Below are positions 7,837 through 15,852 of a stretch of 56,008 nt of DNA, piece after piece. Below the pieces are notes generated by a model. That model was not told where the DNA came from. It was given only the letters and a program-made list of their open reading frames with translations, and did no database searches. This DNA is from DSBG01 sp049975365 (GTDB taxonomy: Bacteria; Desulfobacterota; Desulfomonilia; UBA1062), in assembly GCA_049975365.1 (NCBI GenBank), contig JBNGDS010000010.1, positions 1 through 56,008 of the forward strand. Reading direction: 5' to 3'. Each line of letters starts with the position of its first letter. Positions within the stretch are counted from its first letter, which is position 1. The translations under genes were made by a program, and so were the position numbers.

Positions 7837-9192
7837 TTATCCGTCTTTTCCGTTTTCCACAACGATTCCATACGAGCGTATTTTCTTCCTCAGGGTTTTC
7901 CGGTCGATACCGAGAAATTGCGCAGTCTTGTTCATATGAAAGTTGAAGTGGCGCAAGGCCTTCTCGATGTGTTCTTTTTCTACATCCACCAGGGTCATCT
8001 TCCCGGAAAATGGATCGACGACCGGGGCCTTGGCATTCGTGTCCTGGCCGTAATAGAGGATATCGGACAGGGTGACTTCTTCATGTTCACACAATACACA
8101 CAGTCGCTCGATCGTGTTTTTCAGTTCTCTGATATTCCCTGGCCAGCTGTAGGATATCAGGGACTTCATTGCATCAGGGCTGAAACGTCGTGCAGCACTG
8201 TTGTGCTTTTCTCGATACATGTCGAGATAGTGCTGGGCGATTTCAGGAATATCTGACTTGTGCTCCCTGAGGGATTTGATGTGGATGGGCACGACAGATA
8301 TTCGATAGAACAGGTCTTCCCTGAAATTGCCGTTCTGCACTTCCTGTCTGAGTTCAGTGTTTGTTGCAGTGATCAGCCGGACATCAACCTTTTCAGGGTG
8401 AGAGCTTCCAACCCGGGGCACCTCCTGCTCCTGTATCACCCGCAGGAGCTTGGCCTGGATCTCCAGGCTGATATTCGAGATCTCATCGAGAAACAGGGTC
8501 CCTTTGTCAGCAATCTGAAAACGGCCCTCCCTGGTCTCTGTGGCCCCACTGAAGGCCCCCTTGATATGGCCGAAGAGTTCACTTTCCATGAGATTCTGGA
8601 CGAGTGAGGAACAGTCCACCGCAATGAAAGACTTGTCTGATCGTTTGCTGAGGGTGTGTATTGTCCTGGCAACGAGCTCCTTGCCGGTTCCGCTTTCTCC
8701 GGTGATGAGCACCGTGCTGTCTGTCTGGGCAACTCTCTTGATGGTTTCCTTCAGTTCCTTCATGTAGTCGCTGCCGCCGATCAGCAGCGACAGTATGTCA
8801 TTCCTGTCGAGGGACTGGGCAGGCTCGAGGGCGTCTTTGACCGCCTTTTTCAATTCAGAGGCGGAAAATGGCTTTGTGAGGAAGTTGCTTGCCCCGCTCC
8901 TCATGGCCTCTACAGCAACGGGTATAGTCCCGTACCCGGTTATCATAATGATATGCGAGGATATGGTATGATCCTGCTTTAATCTTCTCAGGATCTCGAG
9001 ACCGTCGATCTTCGGCAGCCTCAGATCGAGGAGGATAAGGTCAAAATGTTCCGATGTGGCGAGAGCGAGGCCGGTTTCCCCGTCAGCCGTGCTTATGGAC
9101 TCGTGGCCCATGCGCGTAAGAATCTGCTGGCACCCGTCTCGGATCGACTCTTCGTCGTCGATGATGAGAGTCCTTGTTGCTTTCTTAGCCAA
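7837..9192 (-). CDS. NtrC-family sigma-54-dependent response regulator
   Basis: A 451-residue activator of sigma-54 promoters: receiver (acidic pair IDDEE, phospho-acceptor Asp56 in LLDLRLP), AAA+ domain (Walker A GESGTGKE at 165-172, Walker B GTLFLDEIS with DE at 236-237) and a C-terminal Fis-type helix-turn-helix (MNKTAQFLGIDRKTLRKKI). The sigma-54 contact loop reads GAFSGA (212-217) instead of GAFTGA, a conservative change. The likely start is a TTG at 9192 overlapping the end of the upstream histidine kinase gene by 8 bases, behind AGAGGA; this coupling indicates a cognate pair. The two nearby sigma-54 promoters with a shared upstream element are its likely targets. Confidence 0.93.
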   Translation of the reverse strand: MAKKATRTLIIDDEESIRDGCQQILTRMGHESISTADGETGLALATSEHFDLILLDLRLPKIDGLEILRRLKQDHTISSHIIMITGYGTIPVAVEAMRSGASNFLTKPFSASELKKAVKDALEPAQSLDRNDILSLLIGGSDYMKELKETIKRVAQTDSTVLITGESGTGKELVARTIHTLSKRSDKSFIAVDCSSLVQNLMESELFGHIKGAFSGATETREGRFQIADKGTLFLDEISNISLEIQAKLLRVIQEQEVPRVGSSHPEKVDVRLITATNTELRQEVQNGNFREDLFYRISVVPIHIKSLREHKSDIPEIAQHYLDMYREKHNSAARRFSPDAMKSLISYSWPGNIRELKNTIERLCVLCEHEEVTLSDILYYGQDTNAKAPVVDPFSGKMTLVDVEKEHIEKALRHFNFHMNKTAQFLGIDRKTLRKKIRSYGIVVENGKDG

Positions 9193-11158
9193 TGGAGCAT
9201 TCCTCTTTTGCCTGTTTTTCCGGAAGAGACCTTTCGCCCATGTGTGGAGGCAAAGTGATAACGAAGGTAGTTCCCTTCCCGGGTTCTGATTCTACATCGA
9301 TAATGCCGTTGTGTTTTTGGATGATTCCATAGGTGATGGAGAGACCGAGGCCGGTTCCCTGTCCCGGTTCCTTTGTGGTGAAGAACGGTTCGAAAATATG
9401 GGGAAGGTAGGCCTTGTCGATCCCTTTTCCAGTGTCGGCAATTGAGATTTTAATTCCACCGGTACTCGAGACCCTGCTCCTGATGGTCAGGGTGCCGGAG
9501 CCTTCCATGGCGTCGGCAGCGTTAATGAAGAGGTTGAGGAAGACCTCCTCCAGTCTCGATGCATCGCCCATGATCTTGGGTAGGTCTGATGCGAGCTCGA
9601 TTTGCACCTGGATACCGAGGAACATTGACTGGTCTTTGACGAGATTGAGAGAGGTGAGGATGACATCATTGATGGACAATGGGTTCTGATCCCCGGAAGG
9701 AGTTCTTGCGAAATCCAGGAGGCTCTGAACGATCTTTTTACAGCGGTCGGTCTGGTAGATGATCTTCTCCATGTTGTTCCGGGAAGTGTGGTCTGCAGGC
9801 AGCTCCTCCAAGACGAGGTTGCTGTAGAGGAGAATGCCTCCCAGCGGATTGTTGATTTCGTGGGCTACTCCCGCAGCCATCTGTCCCAGGGAGGCAAGTC
9901 TCTCGGTTCGGGTAATTCGCTGAAAGGCCTTCTGGAGTCGATCATCGCGATCTTTCAGGGATTTCGCCATGTTGTTGAACGCTTCATCGAGCATATCGAA
10001 TCCGGATGAACGACCAGGTGGCAACTGATATTCGAGATTCCCGGAAGAGATCGCCTCTGTGGCCTGCTTCAAGATTCTGATTCGCTTGATGATGTTCTGT
10101 CCAAGACTGAAGGATATTATGAAGGCGATTATCATGCCGAGTGTCGTGATACCGAGGAAGATCCAGGTGGTGTGGAGCTTCATGTCCCGGTACTTTGCCT
10201 CCAGGATCCCGGTATAGAGCATGCCGATGATGTTGTTGTCGATGTCCCAGATCGGGGTATAGGAGCTGATGTACCAGTCATTCACCACGAAGGCCCGCCC
10301 GATCCAGTCTTTCCCCTGATCGATCACTCTGTCATAGACCTCTTTCGAAACAATCGTTCCTACGGCCCGCTGGTTGTCGCTCGACATTACATTGGTGGAT
10401 ATCCTCACACCGCCGAGGAAGATCGTTGCGAATCCCATGTCACGCCCGCGGTATCGTTCGTCGCGATACACGGTCTCCTTGATCGTATCAACGATGAAGT
10501 AGTCCCTGTTCAGAAGAACGCCTCCAACGAGCGCACCCAGCAGGGTTCCCTGTTTATCCTTGATGGGGTAGGCCGCCCGCAGGACCATGCCGTCTGTGAG
10601 CATCGTTTCACGGATCTCTACTGATTGAGGAGTCTTGACAATGGGCACCTGTACACGTTTCTCCAGATTCGGATTCTGCCCGAGAATGACATCGAACGGC
10701 ATGATGATAGCAGAAGAAAACGGCCGTTTTTCTCCCAGACACTTCCGTACCACCGAGTCCCAGAGAATGACATCACCCTTGGCGTTCGGGTTTGCTGCAC
10801 GGTAGATGACTTTGCCCCTGGTATCGACCAAGGTAAGCATGTCGAGGGACATGTGGTCGGGAGATCGATATGTCCCTGTACGAATGAGAACCCTCAGATC
10901 TTCCAGCGGTTCGAGGTTGTTGCTGAGGATGGCCTCTTGGATGGGAGACCTGAGCGCGATGAACTGGAGCTGATATTCGAGACGCTCCAGGCTGTGTTTG
11001 TAGACGAGTTTTGCTGTGTTGATATCCTGCTGAACTTTTCTTTGGACCTCATCGATAGTCGTTTTGTTGATTGTTGTTATTCCTACGATGGTGGCAACTG
11101 CGCCAGTCAGACACGTTGCGATCAGGAAACCGATGAAAAGGCGGGTCTGTAATTTCAT
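9185..11158 (-). CDS. Membrane histidine kinase with periplasmic Cache-type sensor
   Basis: About 657 residues: N-terminal membrane segment (about 8-29), a large periplasmic region (about 30-330) with Cache-like features (TLVDTRGKVIYRA and WYISSYTPIWD), a second membrane segment (about 333-355), HAMP, HisKA (GVAHEINNPLGG, His near 433) and HATPase with DTGKGI and GTGLGLSI. A double Cache fold fits the length. Its ligand is unknown. The start is uncertain: ATG at 11158 or TTG at 11164. A strong AGGAGG lies 15-21 bases upstream of these, with a 5-codon open frame (11178 to 11161) between. It is translationally coupled to the NtrC-type regulator. Confidence 0.9.
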   Translation of the reverse strand: MKLQTRLFIGFLIATCLTGAVATIVGITTINKTTIDEVQRKVQQDINTAKLVYKHSLERLEYQLQFIALRSPIQEAILSNNLEPLEDLRVLIRTGTYRSPDHMSLDMLTLVDTRGKVIYRAANPNAKGDVILWDSVVRKCLGEKRPFSSAIIMPFDVILGQNPNLEKRVQVPIVKTPQSVEIRETMLTDGMVLRAAYPIKDKQGTLLGALVGGVLLNRDYFIVDTIKETVYRDERYRGRDMGFATIFLGGVRISTNVMSSDNQRAVGTIVSKEVYDRVIDQGKDWIGRAFVVNDWYISSYTPIWDIDNNIIGMLYTGILEAKYRDMKLHTTWIFLGITTLGMIIAFIISFSLGQNIIKRIRILKQATEAISSGNLEYQLPPGRSSGFDMLDEAFNNMAKSLKDRDDRLQKAFQRITRTERLASLGQMAAGVAHEINNPLGGILLYSNLVLEELPADHTSRNNMEKIIYQTDRCKKIVQSLLDFARTPSGDQNPLSINDVILTSLNLVKDQSMFLGIQVQIELASDLPKIMGDASRLEEVFLNLFINAADAMEGSGTLTIRSRVSSTGGIKISIADTGKGIDKAYLPHIFEPFFTTKEPGQGTGLGLSITYGIIQKHNGIIDVESEPGKGTTFVITLPPHMGERSLPEKQAKEECSIG

Positions 11159-11203
11159 CTTCAAATGGAGTGTGCCATTCCTCCTCGTTGAATTTCACGA
11201 TGA

Positions 11204-11232
11204 AGTATAGCATTGAGCCTATGGGTGATCAA
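11204..11232 (-). promoter_or_regulatory. Sigma-70 promoter of the kinase/NtrC pair
   Basis: On the minus strand: TTGATC, a 17-base spacer and TATACT, with an extended -10 (TGC directly before TATACT). The predicted transcript starts near 11197, about 35 bases before the kinase start. This separates constitutive expression of the two-component pair from the sigma-54 operons around it. Confidence 0.65.
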
Positions 11233-11284
11233 TGTATTTCCTGAGGAATCAGGAGGTTCGGAAAGTGAACGGAATCAGGTTCCT

Positions 11285-11692
11285 TTAACAGGGTCTTGCT
11301 GCTGTAAGGAGGCTGTTCACCCGTGAAAGAAGTTCTGCAACCGGGACAGGTTTCGATACATAGTCATCAGCGAGACAGTAGTCTCCATCTGTTTCGGGGG
11401 AGAACTTGAATCCTGTCTTCTCCGTAACTGCGGTGACCATGAGGATAGGGATCATACTGCAGGCCTGATCATTTTTCAGGGTTGAGCACAGGTCAAAGCC
11501 GTCTGTGTGCTTCTCCATCATCACATCCAGGATGATCAGATCCGGTGGATCATCCTCGATGACCTTCTGCCCATCATCGATGTTCAGCGAATGACGCACT
11601 GCATACCCGTGATTTTCGAGCACGATCCTGAGTGCATCTCCGTAGTCCTGGTCATCGTCTATGATAAGGATTTTCTTTTTTATCTCAGACAT
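11285..11692 (-). CDS. Stand-alone receiver protein in the formate dehydrogenase operon
   Basis: A 135-residue single receiver domain: acidic cluster IIDDDQD, phospho-acceptor Asp56 (ILDVMME), Thr in VTAV and lysine in SKPV. A long stretch before SKPV (KTGFKFSPETDGDYCLADDY) is unusual and parallels the receiver at 7284-7670. There is no DNA-binding output. The ATG has GGAGG 7 bases upstream. It starts 36 bases after the Fe-S subunit gene and is probably the last gene of the formate dehydrogenase operon. A role as phosphate sink, relay partner or protein-interaction switch is possible. Confidence 0.87.
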   Translation of the reverse strand: MSEIKKKILIIDDDQDYGDALRIVLENHGYAVRHSLNIDDGQKVIEDDPPDLIILDVMMEKHTDGFDLCSTLKNDQACSMIPILMVTAVTEKTGFKFSPETDGDYCLADDYVSKPVPVAELLSRVNSLLTAARPC

Positions 11693-11728
11693 GTTCTTCC
11701 TCCAAAAATAGCTCTCGTACCTTGAACA

Positions 11729-12751
11729 TCAGGTCTGCTCCTCGGAAATTGCCTTTACGATCTCGAGAGTGCCGATGTGAACCGGACAGTAATCGGAGCA
11801 CCGTCCACACCCCACGCACCCGCAAAGTGCCTCCTGGACATCGGTTGTGTTGTAGTACAGGAGCTTGTGCTCATGTCGTCTCTTCAGGCGAAGTCCCTGG
11901 GTGGAACGTGGGTTATGCCCTGATGCCTCTTTTGTAAACCCGCTGAAAAGGCAGGTATCCCACATCCTTATACGTTCTCCGTTCTCGGGTGATGATATGC
12001 TGTCAGCAACAGTAAAACAGGTGCAGGTCGGGCACACATACACACACCCGCCACAGACAATACACTTCCTGCCGAAGACCTCCCACAGTTCATCACTCGC
12101 ACCTCCCGAGGCAAGGATTTCCTTGGCATTCTTCATTTCTGAGACAATCGGGATAGCCTTTGATGCCTTCTCCTGGAACGAGGAGATAGTGTCGATTGCT
12201 TCCTGATCGTCAACATCTTCGAATGCGTTCGAGTCTACGAGATTTTCTCCCTGCTCGGAGCCTGCCTCCACGAGAAACGAATCACCGGTATCATAGAACT
12301 GGAGATCAAATCCGGTCAGCGCATATGGTCCGGAACGGGTTGTCGTGCAGAAGCACGTCTCGTTCTGCGGGCCAGCACAAGCCATGACAACCTTGAGGCA
12401 CGCATCCGATCGCAGGCTGTAGTAGACATCGACACTGTCCCTAGACATGAAGCTCAATGACTGTCTCAGGCCCATCAGGTCACAGGAACGGATACCAAAG
12501 AGTATGGTCTGTATGTTTGGAAGCACCTCTGTGAATGCACCGTTTTCCACCCGGAAGATCACTTCACTCTGGGGAAAGAGGGATGACTTCGGGGGAAGCG
12601 GGGGTTTCCGGTAGTCCAGGGTGAAAGTTTCCCTGGAAAACACATCGAACATGCAGTCTCTGAGTTCGTTCATGCTTGGAGCCAGGACCGTATACCGCTG
12701 AGACCATAATGCGAGCACGTCCATCAGGTCTTTTTTCAGGAGCAGCTTCAT
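11729..12751 (-). CDS. Two-cluster 4Fe-4S subunit, sulfhydrogenase beta (HydB)-like
   Basis: A 340-residue electron-transfer subunit. The N-terminal part contains LFGIRSCDLMGL and CAGPQNETCFC, typical of the HydB/AsrA group. Two ferredoxin-type motifs follow: CIVCGGCVYVCP (about 230) and CVGCGRCSDYCP near the C-terminus, each able to bind a 4Fe-4S cluster. In archaeal sulfhydrogenases and anaerobic sulfite reductases this subunit passes electrons between the catalytic unit and the flavin subunit. Here it would link FdhA to the FAD subunit. The ATG at 12751 overlaps the FdhA stop (ATGA) behind GGAGG. Confidence 0.85.
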   Translation of the reverse strand: MKLLLKKDLMDVLALWSQRYTVLAPSMNELRDCMFDVFSRETFTLDYRKPPLPPKSSLFPQSEVIFRVENGAFTEVLPNIQTILFGIRSCDLMGLRQSLSFMSRDSVDVYYSLRSDACLKVVMACAGPQNETCFCTTTRSGPYALTGFDLQFYDTGDSFLVEAGSEQGENLVDSNAFEDVDDQEAIDTISSFQEKASKAIPIVSEMKNAKEILASGGASDELWEVFGRKCIVCGGCVYVCPTCTCFTVADSISSPENGERIRMWDTCLFSGFTKEASGHNPRSTQGLRLKRRHEHKLLYYNTTDVQEALCGCVGCGRCSDYCPVHIGTLEIVKAISEEQT

Positions 12752-14784
12752 TCGCACCTCCGCAGTTTAACTGCGCATCCCTTGTACTCGGGTATGCCGG
12801 CGACAGGGTCATGGGCAGGATTTGTCAGGGTATTGATCTGAGCTTCGCTGAAGTGGAAGGTCGAGAAGAGGACTCTCCTGGGAACCCTGGGGGTTACCTC
12901 TGCCTTGAGCCTGATGGATCCCCTGCGGGAAGAGACTTCAACGAGATCGTTATGCTTGATCCCGAGACGTTTTGCATCATCGGGATTGATTTCGAGCAGG
13001 GCCTCAGGTGCCTCGCGCTCCAGCAGTTCTATCCTTCTGGTCATGGTTCCTGTGTGATACTGGTAGTAGACTCTCCCGGTGGTCAGGATGAAGTCGTATT
13101 CACTATCGGGAACCTCTGCAGCAGGTTTGAACTCACAGGGCAGGAACGTGCCGAGTCCTTTGGTAAATTGATCCCTGTGCAGGAACAGGGTCCCGGGGTG
13201 CTGTTCGTTGGGGCATGGCCATTGAATGCCGAATGAATCCCGAAGTCTTTCGTACGTTATCCCTGCGTACGAAGGCGTCACTCTGTTGATTTCCGCCAGG
13301 ATGTCAGCAGGACCATGATAGTTCATGTGATATCCGCATCTTCTGCAGATGTCCACGACAATCTCCCAGTCTGCACGTGCCGTTCCCGGAGGAGACAGCG
13401 CCTTTCGCGAGAGCTGGACCTTCCTCTCCGTATTCGTGTAGGTTCCTTCTTTTTCAGCAAAGCAGGCGGCTGGTAACACCACATCAGCGAGCCTTGCGGT
13501 TTCCGACAGGAAAATATCCTGTACAACGAGAAAATCCAGGTTCGATAAAGCGAGCTCTATGTGGGAGGTATCCGGGTCACTCATGAGAGGGTTCTCTCCC
13601 ATAACATAGAGAGCCTTGAGGTCTCCTTTCTGAGCAGCATCCATCATCGATGTAATGGTAAGCCCGGGTTTGTCGTCAAGATCCCTCACTCTCCATGCCT
13701 CTTCGAACTTCGACTTCACCGCAGGATCACCGACTCTCTGATACCCGGTGTACACAACGGGGAGGCCTCCCATGTCGCATGCACCCTGCACGTTGTTTTG
13801 CCCTCTCAGGGGATTGACACCTGTTGAAGATTTTCCCACATGCCCGGTGAGCATGGCAAGATTCGCACAGGACTTGACATTGTCTGTCCCGGTAATGTGC
13901 TGGGTTATCCCCATTGCATAGACGATCATAGCTTTTTGAGTGTGTGCGTACAGGAAAGCGGCCTGCTGAAGATCCCCGGCCGGGATTCCGCTGATCAGCT
14001 CAACAACCTTTGGAGTGTATCGACTCACCAGAGATTTGAGCTGTTCAAATCCTTCGGTTCTCTGTTCCACGAATTCCCGGTCGTAGAGATTCTCTTCGAT
14101 GATGATGTTCATCATCCCGTTGAGCACGGCCACGTCTGTACCAATGTTTTGCTTGAGGTGAAGATCTGCAAACTGTGCGAGTTGGATCTCGCGTGGATCT
14201 ATGAGGAGAATTTTAGCTCCACGCTCGTGCGCATTGATGATGCGGGAGCCGATGAGAGGATGTTGGGCGGTGGTGTTGGTGCCGGTGATGAGGAAGAGAT
14301 CAGCTTCATCAAATTCGTTTATGGAATTTGTCATGGCGCCTGAGCCGAATGTGGCGGCCAGACCGGCCACAGTGGCGCTGTGTCAAAGCCGTGCGCAGTG
14401 GTCCACATTGTTCGTCTTGAACACGGCGCGGGCCATTTTCATGAAAAGATAATTCTCCTCATTGCTCACCTTGGCAGAACTCAGGAAGGCGAGCGATCCG
14501 GCTCCATGGCGATTTCCGATCTCGGTAAGACGCCTTGAAACGATATCCAGCGCTTCGTCCCAGGAACTCTCCACAAGCTCCCCTTCTTTTCGCACAAGCG
14601 GCGTGGTGAGTCTCTCTGGGGAGTGAATGAATGCATATGAATTCCAGCCCTTCGTGCAGAGCATTCCCTTGTTGATTGTATTGTTCGGACTCGGCTCCAC
14701 ACCGATTGCCCTGCCGTTTTCCTCTACGAGATAAAACTGGCATCCGCATCCGCAGAAGGGACAAATGGTCGGGGTTCTCGTCAT
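12748..14784 (-). CDS. fdhA: Formate dehydrogenase catalytic subunit, selenocysteine-containing
   Basis: Molybdopterin (Mo or W) formate dehydrogenase of 678 residues, oxidising formate to CO2 or the reverse. The N-terminus has the 4Fe-4S motif CPFCGCGC and a later CTKG cysteine. The frame is interrupted only by a TGA at 14383-14385 in the context NNVDHCARL-U-HSATVAGLAATFGSGAMTNSI, exactly where this family carries its Mo-ligating Sec or Cys (Sec134; Sec140 in E. coli FdhF). Reading resumes in the same frame to the typical ending NPAHDPVAGIPEYKGCAVKL. A SECIS-like hairpin follows the TGA. There is no extended N-terminal ferredoxin region, so electron transfer depends on the flanking subunits. 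The gene starts 2 bases after its upstream neighbour. Confidence 0.95.
14351..14385 (-). promoter_or_regulatory. SECIS element and selenocysteine UGA codon
   Basis: In the mRNA, UGA (14385-14383) is followed 18 nt later by a hairpin with stem GGCC/GGCC and loop GGUCU (14364-14360). The loop sequence and its distance from the UGA equal those of the E. coli fdhF SECIS as I know it. SelB would bind this loop to direct selenocysteine insertion. Confidence 0.85.
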
Positions 14785-14786
14785 GA

Positions 14787-15629
14787 TCAGATTGCCTCCT
14801 TTATGTTCACAATCTCGGGATAGGAGAAGACCGGCCCATCTGTGCAACAGTATTTGTCTCCAATCGCACAGTGGCCGCATTTGCCGACCCCGCACTTCAT
14901 CATCCTCTCCAGGGACATGTAGATGTGTTCCATGGGAAAGGAGAGCTGGAGAAGTTTTTCGACCACGAATCGATACATGACAGGCGGACCGCACAGAACA
15001 GCATAGGTATCGTGCGGGGACAGCGTTGCCCTGTCGAACAGACCTGTGACGACACCCACGTACTGTTTCCATATTCCCTCATCGTCCCTGTCAACGCTGT
15101 AGAGGTACGTGATGTCATCCCTGTCGAAGAAGCTCAGGAGTTCATACTTGAACAGGACATTATCAGGGCTGTTGGTACCATACATGAGGATGAGATCATC
15201 GAATTCATCTCGTCTGTCGAGCACATACAGGAGAAGAGATCTCAGTGGAGCAAGACCAAGCCCCCCTGCAACCAGCAGGAGCTTTTTCCCTTTCAGGACA
15301 TCGACAGGGAACCCTCTTCCATAGGGGCCCCTGATATGGAGCCGCGCCCCTTTGCTCAGTTCGAACAATGCATTGGTGAGTTTTCCGGTTCTTCGCACAC
15401 AGATTTCAAGGCTCTCAGGTCGGGTAGGAGGGGAGGAGATGCTGATCGGTGCTTCCCCCTTTCCGAAGATGGAAACCTCGATAAACTGACCCGGTTGATG
15501 TCCAAAGGATTCCCACCCATATCCATTCTCACGCGTGAGTTGAAAGAGCCTGTGGTCATGAATCTGTGGAAGGGTTCGGGATATTCTCACAGGCTGCAGA
15601 GTATAGATGTTCTGGGAATGATGCTCCAT
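14787..15629 (-). CDS. FAD/NAD(P)-binding oxidoreductase subunit, sulfhydrogenase gamma-like
   Basis: A 280-residue ferredoxin-NADP reductase-like subunit, as in sulfhydrogenase gamma and anaerobic sulfite reductase B. It has an FAD domain (PGQFIEVSIFG, PISISSPP), an NAD(P) domain (LLLVAGGLGLAPLRSLL, YAVLCGPPVMYRF) and a C-terminal 2Fe-2S motif (CGVGKCGHCAIGDKYCC). Combined with the 4Fe-4S subunit and FdhA it would let formate oxidation reduce NAD+ or NADP+. It is the first gene of the operon, with AAGGAGG 7 bases before the ATG and a sigma-54 promoter upstream. The nucleotide preferred is not readable. Confidence 0.88.
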   Translation of the reverse strand: MEHHSQNIYTLQPVRISRTLPQIHDHRLFQLTRENGYGWESFGHQPGQFIEVSIFGKGEAPISISSPPTRPESLEICVRRTGKLTNALFELSKGARLHIRGPYGRGFPVDVLKGKKLLLVAGGLGLAPLRSLLLYVLDRRDEFDDLILMYGTNSPDNVLFKYELLSFFDRDDITYLYSVDRDDEGIWKQYVGVVTGLFDRATLSPHDTYAVLCGPPVMYRFVVEKLLQLSFPMEHIYMSLERMMKCGVGKCGHCAIGDKYCCTDGPVFSYPEIVNIKEAI

Positions 15630-15688
15630 ATTTCGGCCTCCTTGAAGGAGATGAATGGTTTCAATGTACTATACTTGTCATACCTGTC

Positions 15689-15704
15689 CGCAAATTTGAT
15701 GCCA
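15689..15704 (-). promoter_or_regulatory. Sigma-54 promoter of the formate dehydrogenase operon
   Basis: On the minus strand: TGGCATCAAATTTGCG, with GG and GC exactly 10 bases apart (TGGCAT-N5-TTGCG against TGGCAC-N5-TTGCW). It lies 59 bases upstream of the flavin subunit gene. E. coli fdhF is likewise sigma-54-dependent. A 9-bp inverted repeat, GAAATTATT-N5-AATAATTTC, at 15720-15742 lies between promoter and upstream element and could be a site for IHF or another regulator. Confidence 0.82.
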
Positions 15705-15768
15705 TACTATAAATGAATTGAAATTATTGAAGAAATAATTTCCAACGGATGTGACTCACCCAGGAAAA

Positions 15769-15804
15769 GGGGATTTTTTCCCCACATGTGAGGAGATGTT
15801 CCCC
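15769..15804 (-). promoter_or_regulatory. Putative activator-binding element upstream of the fdh promoter
   Basis: Read on the plus strand: GGGG, 7 bases (all A/T), CCCC, 17 bases, CCCC. It is the partner of the element at 7788-7823, with identical internal spacing and shared CCCCACA and TGAGG blocks. It lies 64 bases upstream of the sigma-54 promoter. It also sits within the leader region of the divergent radical SAM gene. Confidence 0.65.
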
Positions 15805-15852
15805 GGATACCAAATGTACAGGAAGAACTTGCAAAGGAAGTTCAGTTGAACT

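Noticed and set aside
12748..15072. Frameshifted or split formate dehydrogenase
   Set aside because: Both parts are in the same frame, separated only by a TGA at the exact Sec position with a SECIS loop; this is a selenoprotein, not a pseudogene.
14871..15716. Antisense frame of 281 codons opposite the FAD subunit gene
   Set aside because: A shadow of a clearly identified gene, without domain content.
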